Shown: in pieces, positions 1-11,289 of the stretch | Layout of the letters: every line of letters begins with the position of its first letter | Position numbering within the stretch: the stretch's first letter is position 1 | Assembly (NCBI RefSeq): GCF_030247195.1 | Contig: NC_080670.1 | Coordinates: 214,074,546 to 214,138,545 of the forward strand | DNA: 64,000 bases | Reading direction: 5' to 3' | Origin: Topomyia yanbarensis | Taxonomy: Eukaryota > Arthropoda > Insecta > Diptera > Culicidae | Notes under the pieces: generated by a model | What the model was told of the DNA's origin: nothing | What the model saw: only the letters and a program-made list of their open reading frames with translations | Databases searched by the model: none | Made by a program: the position numbers and the translations under genes

Positions 1-969
1 ATTGACTTACTGGAATTCCGCCAGGAATGCAACATCACTTCCCAGTGCCTGGCATACTACATCATAAAGAATTATCTACTGATCAGCGCTACTACGTGGT
101 GGCTCATCTTCGGTGTATGCTGGTACCTAAGCACTGCCAAACAATGGTCCTGCGAAGCCCTGGAGAAAAAATCTGGTCTCTTCCACGTGATGGCCTGGGT
201 GGTCCCATTCACCTCACCCATCGGAGCTCTACTTCGAGGAAACATTCAAAAGTTCGAACTGACCAACTTCTGCACCGCCAAAGGATTCACCGAAATCCCA
301 GCTCTGATCCTTCTTATAGCAGGAGCAATCCTCGTCTTCCTCGCATTGGTCGCTTTGAAACGTCTCAAATCCACCTGGAACCAAAGTGAAACTCTTGCAA
401 AGATCTTCACCCGAGTGCTACTATTCGCCATCATCTATCTGATCCCGGCCCTGTCAGCCGTCATCTGCACCTTCTTCGAGCAGATAGAAAATCCCCTGGA
501 ACCATGTCACTCCAATGGAACATGCCCCGCACCGCAAAAATTCTCGCTGCTTCCAACACTGCTCAAGCTTATCCTAACCCTGGTCGGTGGTTCAGCGACC
601 GGTATTTGGTTGTGGTCCAAACACTCAACTGATCTGAACAAGAAATCTTCCCTTACGGGGTCCAATTCGTCCAAAGGATCGCTAAAAACGGTTCCCCTAC
701 TAAAAGTGCACCATCCTTCATCGCAAGCCGGGAACAACGCCAATCCATACCGGGCGACAACTATCAGCGGCCATGGTAGTGGTAGCCATACGACGAGCTC
801 CAGCTCGTCGAAGAAGTATCTCTACAATCAGGCCTACGGTGGCCATCGGAGTTCCAGTGGTGGCGGTGGTGGTGGTTCGACCACGAATGGGTACGTTCCA
901 GTGCGGATACATCGGAGTCTGCGGGGAGCATCCAGTGGTACGACGACGTCCATCATTACAAGAATTTGA
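1..969 (+). CDS. Frizzled-family Wnt receptor, 3' part
   Basis: The frame is open from the window edge to a TGA at 967-969, so only the 3' exon is present; the cysteine-rich domain and first transmembrane helices lie outside. What is seen: the end of TM3 with the family's TTWW...WYLS signature, the EALEKKSGLFH loop (compare EAIEANSQYFH in other Frizzleds), then TM4 to TM7 up to about residue 205. Frizzleds are plasma-membrane Wnt receptors that signal through Dishevelled. Odd: the usual KTxxxW Dishevelled-binding motif just after TM7 is not there; the matching stretch reads WLWSKHSTDLN. The tail is about 115 residues, low in complexity (Ser/Gly/His, a Gly6 run), and has no clear PDZ ligand. 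It is probably a divergent Frizzled such as the fz3 or fz4 type, but I cannot decide which. Family call is firm; the paralogue is not. Confidence 0.85.
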   Translation: MDLLEFRQECNITSQCLAYYIIKNYLLISATTWWLIFGVCWYLSTAKQWSCEALEKKSGLFHVMAWVVPFTSPIGALLRGNIQKFELTNFCTAKGFTEIPALILLIAGAILVFLALVALKRLKSTWNQSETLAKIFTRVLLFAIIYLIPALSAVICTFFEQIENPLEPCHSNGTCPAPQKFSLLPTLLKLILTLVGGSATGIWLWSKHSTDLNKKSSLTGSNSSKGSLKTVPLLKVHHPSSQAGNNANPYRATTISGHGSGSHTTSSSSSKKYLYNQAYGGHRSSSGGGGGGSTTNGYVPVRIHRSLRGASSGTTTSIITRI

Positions 970-2230
970 AGCTCGACGGTGCCGAGGAAAACCGAGGAGG
1001 GCTAAAGCTTTAAACTAGGTCGGTAGCGTGAGAGAAACGTCGGAATAGCGATTATGTTCTAACTGTGATAAATTTTAAATTGTAAATATTGATTGTAACG
1101 AGCCGGTTACGAAGTATTGTAATGATACATGTGTTAGTAGTAACTATCTGTCTTCAAAAGCGAGAAGTATTTATTTACTGTGTAAATGACTATTTTTAGG
1201 ATTTAGTATTACATTACAAAGGTAACCTTTACAATCACAAGCGTTTCAAAGCTATTGTACAGAATGGGTAGTCACTAATCCAGATAGGATTGATTGGTAA
1301 GAATTAGTATATAGTAATTCGGTTTTGTAATATCATAAGAATAATTTCACGGAATATCATATATTAATATTCGAATAATTTCTCAATCTTTACCACTTCC
1401 GAAATGTTGGATATCACTTTCGTCCTTTCTCGTAGCTATCCCAAACGTTCGGTATGGTGATAGACTCCTGGTCCCCTTCAACTGGGTCGATCAAACTGCT
1501 TTCTGCGTACCTCTCATCATTGTACCTGTCGGATGAGACTTCCAGAAACATTTTTAGCGGGTTGTTGTCCGCCATTCCAATGGAATTCCTATTCCACCGG
1601 AGCCGTACAATTTTCGCTGTTGAATCATTGATTGGTTCACCAAGTAACTGATGCGGGGCTCACACGTCGTCTCCACATTCCGGAGCTCCTCCAACATAGT
1701 CTAGATGTGTTGACCGTAGACAAGAATAGTTCTAAAAAGCAATTTACAGATGGTTAGCTTTGTGCGGTAGCGTACTTTGAAGGGTTTTTTTCGGGGTTCA
1801 AAGTAATCGCGGTTATCTGCTAGTAGACGTTTCTAAATTTGGCTACTGGTGCTATCGGCTATCTCGATATCGCTGTCGTGGCGTAATGTTTCGTTCTTAA
1901 GGTTGTTGCACTTATGTAAACTGTCTTTGACGCATTTATGACAATTTGATTCAACCTGATGTATGGTCTCAACCATCATCTCAACTCAATGTTACGTGTC
2001 ACAATATTAACATCATCGGTTGTAAGGGTTTCCCCACTACTTGGATTCTGATTTTCCCAGCAGACCCCATTTGTCAGGGCGCCCTACGTGGTTTTGCCGA
2101 AATTTCGGATTTTCGTAACACAACAGGCTAATGGAATACAAATAAATAATGTTTGTTTATTTACCTACTTCATCTGCCGTCAACAACTGCACTTATGTTT
2201 TTCATTTACAAAAAGTTCTTCCAGAGGGTA
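970..2230. other. frizzled 3' UTR and intergenic DNA
   Basis: AT-rich stretch after the frizzled stop codon. The first few hundred bases are probably its 3' UTR, though I see no perfect AATAAA close by. On the minus strand around 1400-1680 there is an open stretch that looks like degraded coding sequence of unknown origin. Nothing else can be supported. Confidence 0.4.
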
Positions 2231-2240
2231 CACAGTGGCG

Positions 2241-2257
2241 GAAAAAAGTATTCGCGG
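2241..2257. repeat. left terminal inverted repeat of Tc1-like element
   Basis: GAAAAAAGTATTCGCGG, matched exactly in reverse complement at 3603-3619. Confidence 0.85.
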
Positions 2258-2526
2258 TTTAAGGATTTATTCAAAAAACCTAAGTGATTTAATTTTTTTT
2301 TCATGAAAACGCATAATTTTAGGCCTCAGTTCAAAGTTATCCTTTTATTCTTATTATTCAAACAAAAAAGCATGATGATTTTCATTAGTGTTAGTAATAT
2401 TTAAAAAAAATACAATAAATTCATAGAAATGACTGGGAAAAAAGATTGAGCATAAAACTCGTAACTATGTTTCGCAAAATAGTTGCTAATACTTCGTATG
2501 AAGTCCTTTTGCCTCCAGCACATGCT

Positions 2527-3438
2527 TCAAGCGATTAGGCATGAAATGCACCAATTTTTTGTATATTCGGTTGATGTTTTATTCCATTCGTCCATTAGAA
2601 CTGCCTTCAACTGTTGTTTGTTCCTGATTTCATGTTTCCGGATTCGTTTCTCCAGAACTTTCCACACATGTTCAATGGGATTCAGGTCGGGAGACTGTGG
2701 TGGAGTGTTAAGCCTGTGTTGTACATTGTAAAGGATCCATTCCATCCACAATAAGGGCGGTATGCTTTGGGTCATTGTCCTGTTGGAAATGGAAACTATT
2801 CCCAAGGTTGAGTTTTTCGGCACAATTTTTCACGTTTTCTTTCAAAATCTTCATGTAAAGCGTTTTATCCATAATCTGATCTATAAACACCAGGTTTACA
2901 ACTCCAGATGACGTCATACAACCCCACACCATTACACTACCACCACCGTGATTAACAGTGGGTTTAATGTTTTTCAACTCCAGCTCTGTATTTGATTTAC
3001 GCCACACCAATCTACGATCACCAGAAACAAAAAATATTGTATTTACTTTTGTCGGAAAACGATACTTTGTCCTAGAATGAAGTATCGTTATTGATAAACT
3101 TGTTTGCAAAGTCCTTTCGCTTTAGTTGATTGCGTTTCGAAATTAGCTGTTTTCTTCGAGCTACTCGTACATTATATCCTGCCCCTTTGAATACATTACG
3201 TATGATTCTATTGCAAACAGTTTCGTCCATTTCTTGAATAATTCCTGCTGCTATTTCAGAAGATGTATGGGGATTCTTCATGACGTAGCTTACGATTTTG
3301 CGACTGATATACGCTTCGTATTGTGGATCCATTTCTGCCAAACAATCGTGATATTTTCGCCAACATTTTACCTTCATTTCGCAGAGAAATTATCAATTTC
3401 TTTTCTTCCGGCGTTGTTACTTTGCCTTTGCGAACCAT
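2527..3438 (-). pseudogene. Tc1-like transposase, frameshifted
   Basis: Starts at an ATG at 3438 (MVRKGKVTTPEEKK) and shows the order expected of a DD34E transposase: an N-terminal helix-turn-helix (LAKISRLFGRNGSTIRSV), FSDKSKYN around the first catalytic Asp in another frame, HGGGSVMVWGCM, QQDNDPKHT (second Asp) and SPDLNPIEHVWKVLE (Glu). At least three frameshifts separate these blocks, and the usual SDE after the first Asp reads SDK. No functional protein can be made. It lies inside matching inverted repeats. Confidence 0.85.
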
Positions 3439-3602
3439 TTTTGTGGTTTTGGAACAAAAGCAAGGAACTTCCCCACAAAAGAGACCGAAAACTCAACACC
3501 TAATGTGAATAAAACGTCGTTTGACAGTTGTTACAGAATCCACAAACTTGTAAAGATGCAGTGTTGTCATTTATTCTAGCAAATTCCAACATGATTTCAA
3601 TG

Positions 3603-3619
3603 CCGCGAATACTTTTTTC
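3603..3619. repeat. right terminal inverted repeat of Tc1-like element
   Basis: Reverse complement of 2241-2257. The outer bases differ from the left end (CACATAG against CACAGTGGCG, both read inward). Confidence 0.85.
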
Positions 3620-4028
3620 TATGTGTTTATTCAAACAATAACCAGATTAACGTTATAATAACAGTATATCATGGCAATTAATAGATATAAAATTGCATGC
3701 CTAATATCTCTACTGGCTGACACATATTAATTATCTCAAAACAATTCCAAATAGAATTGGATTAGAAAAATGATAAATTGCCACTGTATTTTAAATTCGC
3801 GTCGATTGCCCAGTCACCATGGCAAGCAGAAAGTTAGCAAAAGTTGAGCAAAGCGAAATTGATTCTGGCCTATATTTTGTGCGAGAATTCTGGCAAAGAA
3901 TTCGCTCAAATGCAACAACCATTTCTGACAGAAGCGGTTAAGCTAACTGATGCTGCTCACTTTTAGCCAGAATCCAGCCAGAAATGTACGACCAGGATTT
4001 CTGTACGCCACAGTCTATAGAGAACAGT

Positions 4029-4168
4029 TGCGCAAAGAGTGAAGTCAAAAAAAGCCTACCTATCGAGCACAATTGGAATACATCTCTGATACCTCTGCAG
4101 CAAAGTTGGATTCTAATTTTGCTCGATAGGTAGACTTTTTTCGGCTTCACTTTCTGCATACTCTTTGC
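4029..4168. repeat. imperfect hairpin repeat
   Basis: The arm around 4040-4079 (with AAGCCTACCTATCGAGCA) is inverted at 4110-4150 (TGCTCGATAGGTAGACTT), and pairing continues outward through GCAAAGAG / CTCTTTGC. Probably a foldback or MITE core. The surroundings (3800-4500) are rich in the motif TCTGNCAGAA and hold no recognisable gene. Confidence 0.6.
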
Positions 4169-4769
4169 GTACCTTTATACTAGGGCCTTTACTGTACGCT
4201 ACCTACCAAATCTTTGTCAGATGTTTTGCTCGATTCGTGCTAAATTCTACCAGGTAGGGATTGCCACGGTCTTTGCCCGGTTTATTTCCGAGTTATGCCA
4301 GGGTTTTTTCTCGGTTCCTGTCAAAATTTGCCAGAAAACGAGAGCAAAACCGAGTTCGCCCTAGTTCAACTAACCCGACTGGATGTGCGCAGAAATCTGA
4401 TAGGGCTGCCAAACCAAGACTGGCAGAAATCTAGCAGAACGGTCTCTGTCAGAAAATTTGCTCACTGGGTGAACGCACCCCACCCGCAATGGGTTGTCGG
4501 GACGGGATAACGGCAGCACTGGAGCTGTCAAAAAAGCAAACCGCATGGTCATAAATTTTCTAAGCCGGTGTAGTGCGGACGGCCCACCGAGGTTCTGCAA
4601 AAGGCGGCTTGAGATTTTGATCGGGAGTTAAAATGCGGTCGGTGTTTCATTCCAGTTTCCTGTGCGTGAATATTGCCGTGATCGCACGAGTCGGTTCTGG
4701 CGTTTTGTAGTGCAAGTGTACACTCTGTATTTCGGCTAGAAGCAGAAAGTAGTCTAATTTGGCCGATTA

Positions 4770-4892
4770 ATGCAGCAGTGGCAAACAGTAGGACAGGAGT
4801 ACAAGACAACACTCAAGGATTTGGACCAATTGTTCGAACAACTGAACGAGTGCAAACGACTGACCGAAACTCAAGTGAAAACCCTGTGTGAT
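4770..4892 (+). pseudogene. PP2A catalytic subunit N-terminal fragment
   Basis: Reads [20 protein letters not shown] followed by TQVKTLCD. This is very close to the N-terminus of insect PP2A-C (microtubule star), whose family pattern is KDLDQWIEQLNEC..LTE.QV..LCDKAKEIL. Similarity stops abruptly after LCD: the expected KAKEIL and the phosphatase domain are missing, and a CA microsatellite begins 18 bases later. The conserved Trp-Ile after DLDQ is Leu-Phe here. The sequence upstream of the homology does not match the usual start. It is best read as a captured or duplicated first-exon fragment. A GTAAGT donor at about 5149 makes a chimeric non-coding exon conceivable. Confidence 0.6.
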
Positions 4893-4908
4893 AGCTGGTT
4901 GCGACGTT

Positions 4909-4909
<1 letters not shown>

Positions 4910-4969
<60 letters not shown>
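4910..4969. repeat. (CA)n microsatellite
   Basis: About 30 uninterrupted CA units directly downstream of the PP2A-C fragment. Confidence 0.98.
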
Positions 4970-4973
<4 letters not shown>

Positions 4974-5510
4974 TGATCGAGAGACGCGTTCGGTGGGACG
5001 ACATCGAAGGAGCCATCGGAAATTTTCTGCTTGTCTGTGCTGCTGTGGAACGGTTCAACGTATGGGAGGTGGATAATCGCGTGCCCAGGCCGTACGCCAG
5101 AACCTCTGCACCCAAGGGACGGATGAGGAAACAACGACGGTAGAGCGGTAAGTCTGCACAGATTCTCCTTCCTCATGCACTTTGTTCGCTTTTGTTAGTG
5201 GGTCAGCTAGCCTTTTTTCTCTCTAGATAACAAGTCTTTTCTACTGAATCAGATTAACGACCTTGCACCTCAAGCTTTGTAAATGTTATTGCTGCTTGTT
5301 GATGGAATCGTTATTGAAGTCAACATTTGCTTTTTCCAAATAATCTTAACGCACGTAACCAGGCGAATCTTTCACTAAAACTGCAATAAAATAAATTGAC
5401 CTAAAAAATTTGAAATACGTTAGGATGTGACATGAAAATTAAGGACATGTGCAGAAAAATAAAGGAGCTTGGTAAACCTCGTCATTTGCCCCTTTTTTGG
5501 GTTAGCAATT

Positions 5511-5811
5511 AGGGATGATCCATAAATGACGTAGCATTTTTTGAGTGATTTTTAACACCCCCCTCCCCTATCGTAGCATTTCGTCACAAACCTCTAAATA
5601 CCCCCTGATAATTACGTAGCTTGACGGTAATTCTCCCCCCCCCCCTTGTCACCAAAAAATATAAAAAAATGAAAAACGGTGTTAGTTATTCCCCTTTTAA
5701 AAAGCTACGTAGCATGACATGACCCCCTACCCCCCTGTCGTCACACATCATCACAAAATAAAATACTCCCCCCTCCCCCACATAATGCTACGTCATTTAT
5801 GGATGATCCCT
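5511..5811. mobile_element. MITE with 28-bp inverted repeats
   Basis: AGGGATGATCCATAAATGAC... at 5511-5538 is repeated exactly inverted at 5784-5811. TTA flanks both ends. The interior is non-coding, with C-rich runs and further inverted GCTACGTA motifs. It resembles TTA/TTAA-targeting MITEs common in mosquitoes. Confidence 0.88.
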
Positions 5812-5814
5812 TAA

Positions 5815-6036
5815 CTCATCATGCTGTGCGTTTGACTGATACACCGCTGTCCCGTATGCGCCTTCGCTTGCATCGATGAACATGGGGCCTGATAGAGTTC
5901 CAAACAGCGCTCTCAAGGCAGCAATCATAGCGAACCAGAGCTGCAAATTTTCAACAGATTGTTTTGAACTTGAAGGTGGAACAAATCTCAAATCATGTCC
6001 TACTATGTTCAATTCGTAGTTTTTCTTTTGTATCAT
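5815..6036 (-). pseudogene. BEL/Pao-like retrotransposon RNase H fragment
   Basis: A short open frame contains PMFIDASEGAYGTAVY, which matches the first RNase H motif (F-x-DAS-x-AY) of BEL/Pao polyproteins. The rest is degraded, and its 3' end runs into the neighbouring MITE. Weak similarity judged by eye only. Confidence 0.4.
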
Positions 6037-6394
6037 TCATTCAAACAGCCGAGCTGCTCAATCATTTTTCATTCATTTTCAATTTCATTGACCCTGTGAA
6101 TATCCTGCTACTAAGGTATTGATTAGGTTTATCAAGCAAAACTACTCTGTACATACTTCTTACTGTTCATGTAAGCTTGAAAACGCAAGACATGTCAACA
6201 TTTAAGCTAAACTAGTATCTACAGAGCAGATGACATTTTTGGTTGGTGAATGAAAAAGCATCAATTTGAAATGAAGGCGTACGGTTTAGTGATGAAAATC
6301 CCGCCAACTTGAAAGTGAATGATTAAGGGAGGCTTTGAATTTGAATCATGGTTGGGGTGAATTGAACTGAAAGTTTGCATTTGAAAATGAAAAT

Positions 6395-7942
6395 TTGCAT
6401 CACTGTAGCGAACCCGAACATGTTCAGGCTAGCTATGTAGAGATGCCTAGGCGAGTGCCGTTTTCCCGATGGATGGAAAAGGCAGAAGTTGGTACTGTTG
6501 CCGTAGGCCGGGAAGCCGCCGGGCTTCGGCAACAGTACAGGTACGGACGGCCTGTTAAGCAATCAGTTTGGTTTTCGAAAGGGTAAGTCCACGGTGGACG
6601 CTACCAACTCAGTGGTAAAGACCGCCGAGAACGCGATCCAACCGAAAAGGAAAGGTATTCGATACTGTGCGTTAGTGACACTTGATGTGAAGAACGCATT
6701 CAACAGCGTAAGCTGAGATGCCATCGCTCTCTCGGCACGCCGGCTTAGCCTGCCGGTGGGTCTGTACCGGATCTTGGAAAGCTACTTCCAGAACCGTGTA
6801 TTATTATACGAGACCGATGCCGGTCAAAGAAGCGTTCCTATTACCGCAGGAGTCCCGCAAGGCTCGATTCTGGGCCCGTTATTATGGAACCTTATGTATG
6901 ACGGGGTTCTGAGACTAAAGTTCCCTCCTGGTGTCATGGTCTTCGGCTTCGCCGATGAGGTAACCTTGGTGGTCTACGGGGAGTCAATCCCCGAGGTAGA
7001 ACTGACTGCAGCACATGTGATCAGCACTGTGGTGGAATGGATTGGCGCGAGAGGCCTGGAGCTCGCTCAACGCAAAACGAAGGTGGTTATCGTCAACAAC
7101 CGCAAGTCGGTACAACATGCAGTTATCCAAGTTGTAGAAGTCGTGATCACCTCAAAGCGGAGTCTGAAGATTCTTCGGGTCATCAATGACAAGCTGACCT
7201 TCGGCAGCCATGTCGACTATGCGTACAAGAGGGCTTCGACGGCTGTTGCGACATTATCGAGGACGATGTCAAACAGCTCTAAGGTGTGCGCCAGTAGGGG
7301 TAGGTTACTGGCAGGCGTTGAACTGGGAGTAACTGGGCACTGGAAGTAACCAGTTACCTACGGAAGCTGGAGAGCACCTACCGCTTGATGTGTCTCAGAG
7401 TGATATCTGCCTACCGCACGGTATCACACGTGATAGCGAGCATAATGCCAGTCGGGCTGATCATCCGGGAAGACGAGGAGTGTTTTGAGCTGCGTGGTAC
7501 TAGAGGACTCCGCGAGCGTACCAGGGTGGCTTCGGTCGCCAGAACGAGTGGGATAACTCCTCGAAAGGTAGGTGGACTCAACATATTGAGCTGGGTGGGT
7601 AGACCCCATGGGGAAGTGCACTTCCATCTGACACAATTCCGGTCAGCCCATGACTGCTTCGGACAGTACCTCCACAGGTTTGGGCACGCGGAGGCCCCTG
7701 ACTGCCCAGGTGTTGACGAAACTGCGGAGCATATACTGTTTGTAGGTCCTCGTTTCGACGTCGAAAGAAGAGCAATGCTAAACGTCTGCGGCCGGGACAC
7801 AACCCCTGATACCCCTATCAGGAGGATGTCTCAAGCAGTGGAGAAGTGGAACGCAGTCTCGACTGTAACCACTCAGATTGTCTGCAGGTTGCAGAGAATC
7901 TGGCGCGCCGAGCAGCAGACGACAAGCTTGACTAACTTGTGA
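6395..7942 (+). pseudogene. R1-clade-like non-LTR retrotransposon, degraded ORF2
   Basis: Pieces in three frames follow reverse-transcriptase order: a finger-region remnant near 6440-6540, FRKGKSTVDA... and LVTLDVKNAFNSV at 6574-6713, VPQGSILGPLLWN at about 6850, the catalytic box FGFADEVTLVVYG at about 6940, then a C-terminal segment (7385-7942) with the C...C....EH..F.GPRFD pattern. The catalytic FADD is FADE and several frameshifts are present, so it is dead. The C-terminal layout suits the R1 group. No poly-A tail or target duplication is evident. Confidence 0.75.
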
Positions 7943-8093
7943 TCAGGATTACTATATATACAGATTGTTCTGTATTTTACAGATCTCTCAAGATAATTTA
8001 CGACCAAGATTATGTATATACAGATTACAGCCAATCAGAATTTCATATAACGCTTAAAAAGCATCCTATGCAGTTCAGATGTTAAGTAACCGC

Positions 8094-8476
8094 TAAAGGC
8101 TAGTTTACAGTTCGGAAAACGTGTCATGGGATTTGGGTCCCTGAGTATTTTAAATGGAGCTCGGGATTTCAAATTCCGTGACGGAAAATGAGTACACAAA
8201 AATGACAGTATAAACCCAACCGCGGGAAACATCACGGGATTTTACAACTCTCCACACAGAAATTCGGCCGGGAACAATTCAACACAAATTGTTTCCGACG
8301 GGAATGTTGTATTTTTATTAGATTTAAAATTCAGTGCTATTTTGATTCTGTGGGTTTTTTTAGAAGCAGCAGAACTTTAATTTTGAAAGTTTAGAGAGAT
8401 CTCGACGGAAAATTTTTCCTGATAAAATCCCGATACAAATCCCGTGACCCATTTCCCGAGCTGTAAACTAGCCTTA
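8094..8476. mobile_element. MITE family A, copy 1
   Basis: Ends are AAAGGCTAGTTTACAGTTCG and its inverse (CTGTAAACTAGCCTT), next to TTAA-like flanks. The internal block (CGGGAACAATTCAACACAAA... near 8268) recurs reversed in the copy at 42562-43070, which proves a family. Non-coding. Confidence 0.85.
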
Positions 8477-8951
8477 AGGCATGGAAGAAGAACGCCAAAT
8501 TTATATATCATTTGTTCTCCAGATATAGAATAAAATCAATCTGATTGTTATATTTGTAATCGGTCATCACGATTAATTTTTTATTGTTAAAATATCGTTT
8601 TTTGGGAAGCTTCTAGGTAATTTTTGAATACAGATTTTCGATTCAGAATTTTTCTCCCGCGATACAGATTTCCAAATTTTTTCACGAAAAAATACAGATT
8701 TTAATGTGGAAACCCTGCTTGTGATAGGGTAGTTAGAGTGGAAAGGGCTGAGCGCGAAGAAGTGAGCGAATGGTCTGCTCATGCTGAGGCAAGTGTGGCG
8801 GTGGCAACCGCGATAGTCACACCGAAGCATGGCAGAAGAATGAGTGAATAGACGTATGTATGGACTGCCCATGCCGAGATGGGAGGGTCGTAGCGTAGAA
8901 TGTTGGTACCTATCGCTATAGATACCTCGTGGCGTGGCAGAGGAGTTTAGA

Positions 8952-9099
8952 GTGAGCGTCCAAGTCAGTCTCACATGGTATGCTAGAGGTGAGCACACAA
9001 GTCAGACTCACATGGTATGTAAAAGGTGAGCATACAAGTAAGCTTCACGTGAGGTGGCAGGGGTGAGCACCCAAGTAAGCCTCATACTGGATGTGTGCG
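8952..9099. repeat. four tandem 37-bp units
   Basis: GTGAGC starts units at 8952, 8989, 9026 and 9063, exactly 37 bases apart. Each continues as roughly CAAGTMAGNCTCACATGGTATG. The GC-richer block around it (8720-9330) may be the edge of a retroelement, but I see no coding sequence. Confidence 0.8.
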
Positions 9100-9589
9100 T
9101 GCGTGAGCGAGAGTGAGTACTGCCATCCCCCAGAAGTAATGCCGGGAGGTAGTTCCTGGGGTAAAGATGGCGGAGCCCAACGGAGTTTAGTCGGTTAGCT
9201 TAGTCCTGGACGAGCCCGACACTCTAGTACACTTCCGTGTGGTAGCTTGGCAGCTATAGTGTACTGGGACAGTGCGTAAATGCATTCTCCATTGCAAAAA
9301 AACATGTGTAGTTGAACAGTGCTGAAGTCCAAGTGAAGTCCGCCTCGGAAGTAATACCGAGAAATCCAGACATAATTTTCGCTTCAACGACGGTATCTGC
9401 GCAGTCGAAGTAATCGTCGTAGTGCTTTTCACGTTTGTTGGTTCAGCTGACTCTGTTATAAATTTCGATAGGTTTATGGTCGTTGTTTATCAAAACACTT
9501 ACTCCTTCAGTGCTTCGCATCTCAAAATTGTAATTAATTTCTCCAATTCGTGAGATAGAAATGAGTCCTCTAGGTAATCTGGCCACCCT

Positions 9590-9922
9590 ATTATTGAATC
9601 ATTTGGTTGACTATTTTTACCGTAGCGTGCAATCGAAAAAAATCACGCGGGATTAAAACATCGCATGCCGATGACGACCCGAACGTGAAAAGAGATAATC
9701 GAAACGAGTAGAAAGAGAAAATAGTACAAATTTGACGTTTGTCTTCGAATTCAGTCAGTCTTTGACAAAATATCGTGAAATCAACAGCTGAATACTGTGA
9801 ATTCGAAAAAAAGTGTTGTGCAATAGAAAAGCTGTACGGCAAATATTAGTGTAAAAATTGCATCAGTTCACTACGAATTAAATACAAAACCATCTAAGCA
9901 GTAAATTTGATCTACAGTAAAA
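9590..9922 (+). promoter_or_regulatory. CHCHD2-like gene promoter and 5' UTR region
   Basis: AT-rich leader before the ATG at 9923. An initiator-like TCAGT around 9750 is a plausible arthropod start site. No TATA box in a convincing position. Inference only. Confidence 0.3.
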
Positions 9923-10819
9923 ATGCCACGACGTGGAAGGTCAGCTTCTCCTCCACCGGCTCAGCGCAGGTGAGTTTGCTTTTTCACAGCAGGCAGGCAT
10001 GGTTCTAGAAAAGTCGAACTTTGGTTATTGTCTCGATAGGATCACGTTTCCGTGTTACATAACTGTTCCTTCAGTAGCTACAAATCTGTGTGAAAATAAT
10101 AAAAAAGATTTCCCGTTAATCAGATGATGACGATCAAAGGTCGGAAAACAATTTGTTTACCGGAATTGAACGTCATCTACGCTGTGATTCGCTAGGTACA
10201 ACGTTGCAAATTTGCATCTAAAAATAAAGAAAATCTCATGTCAGGAAAAACTAGTGTTGTTTTCACAAGAATGTCAAATGCACGCTCGCTAATCACCCGA
10301 TTTTTTTTTTTGCTGAATCACAACGTTAGTCACAAAGCATTTTGTTGATCTGTGGTAATTGCGTTGCAGATGACCTTGAAATAATGTACACCTTATTCTA
10401 GGCCCGCACCGGTTGCCGCCGCTCCGCCCCGTCCGGCACAGAGTCAGCCGATGGTCCAGCCTGCACCACACTCGGCTGTCGCTGCACCAATGGCAGCCCC
10501 CAGCCAGGGACCCGGATTAATGGCCCAGATGGCAGCTACCGCTGGTGGTGTTGCGATCGGTTCCGCCGTCGGTCACACCGTTGGTCATGCTCTCACCGGA
10601 ATGTTTAGCGGTTCCGATTCAAAGGAGGCAGCCCCAGTAGGACAGGCTGCTCCGGTTCAGCAGTATGCTCCGGTATCCGGCGAGGCTAACACTCCGACCG
10701 GACCATGCTCGTGGGAGATTAAACAGTTCCTCTCCTGTGCCCAAGGACAGGCCGATTTGACCCTGTGCGAAGGTTTCAACGAGGCGCTCAGGCAGTGCAA
10801 GATGCAGAATCACATGTAA
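9923..10819 (+). CDS. Chchd2: CHCHD2/CHCHD10-type mitochondrial twin-CX9C protein
   Basis: Two exons: 9923-9969 (donor GTGAGT) and 10402-10819 (acceptor TTCTAG), in phase, 154 aa. The N-terminus is basic with Arg, Ser and Pro ([16 protein letters not shown]), as in mitochondrially targeted CHCHD2/10. A Pro/Ala-rich stretch follows, then a hydrophobic Gly/Ala segment ([20 protein letters not shown]). The C-terminal CHCH domain has both CX9C motifs: [11 protein letters not shown] and [11 protein letters not shown]. Family members sit in the intermembrane space (MICOS and respiratory-chain function) and also act in stress transcription. An AATAAA lies at 10942-10947. It converges with the zinc-finger gene downstream. 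The length and all four cysteines suit the family; I prefer CHCHD2 to CHCHD10 because insects usually carry CHCHD2-type genes. Confidence 0.93.
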
Positions 10820-11289
10820 AAAGAGGATCCTCTTCAACCGGAGGACGTCCTATGATTGGCCGGGCTGCATTGAATGTCGAAAAAAATGTAGTAGTCTGAA
10901 TACATAGTGTTCACTTGATACTTTTTGCATGAAGTTGATTGAATAAAATATAGCATAAATGTTGGCCAAATTTTTCAATTCTGTGTGCAGCAATAGGATT
11001 TAAGCTAGAACTTTAACACTAATTCACTGTGCTGTGTCGGTTTTTTTTGAAAACGAATGTTATTTTTAACTATCAGGTACATATGTTTTATTTATCGAGC
11101 GCTTTAATAAACATTAGCTGATTAAGAGTACATCTTATTTTTATTTTGATGACGCAGTGAATTGGTGGTTAAGCTTCAAGTTGTATTTTAAAAATCTAAT
11201 CTAATGGTTCAAAGGTAACATGGAAATCGGTATGTTTTCTTCATGTACAACAAAACAAATTACTCAATACCTAGATTTATTATCAACCT
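10820..11289. other. shared 3' region of two convergent genes
   Basis: Only 470 bases separate the two stop codons. AATAAA at 10942 (+) serves the CHCHD2-like gene. TTTATT at 11276-11281 and 11087-11092 are minus-strand poly-A signals for the zinc-finger gene, so the 3' UTRs may overlap. Confidence 0.6.

Larger units (their letters stand above)
2231..3625 (-). mobile_element. Tc1-like transposon, inactive copy
   Basis: A 1.4-kb element bounded by inverted repeats sharing the 17-base core GAAAAAAGTATTCGCGG (2241-2257, and reversed at 3603-3619). The left end begins CACAGTG after a TA, as Tc1 elements do. The transposase lies on the minus strand between the repeats and is split over several frames. 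Terminal bases beyond the shared core differ between the two ends, so this is an old copy. Confidence 0.85.

Noticed and set aside
4767..5176. Long frames of alternating Cys/Val or Thr/His on both strands
   Set aside because: Translation of the CA microsatellite, not a protein.
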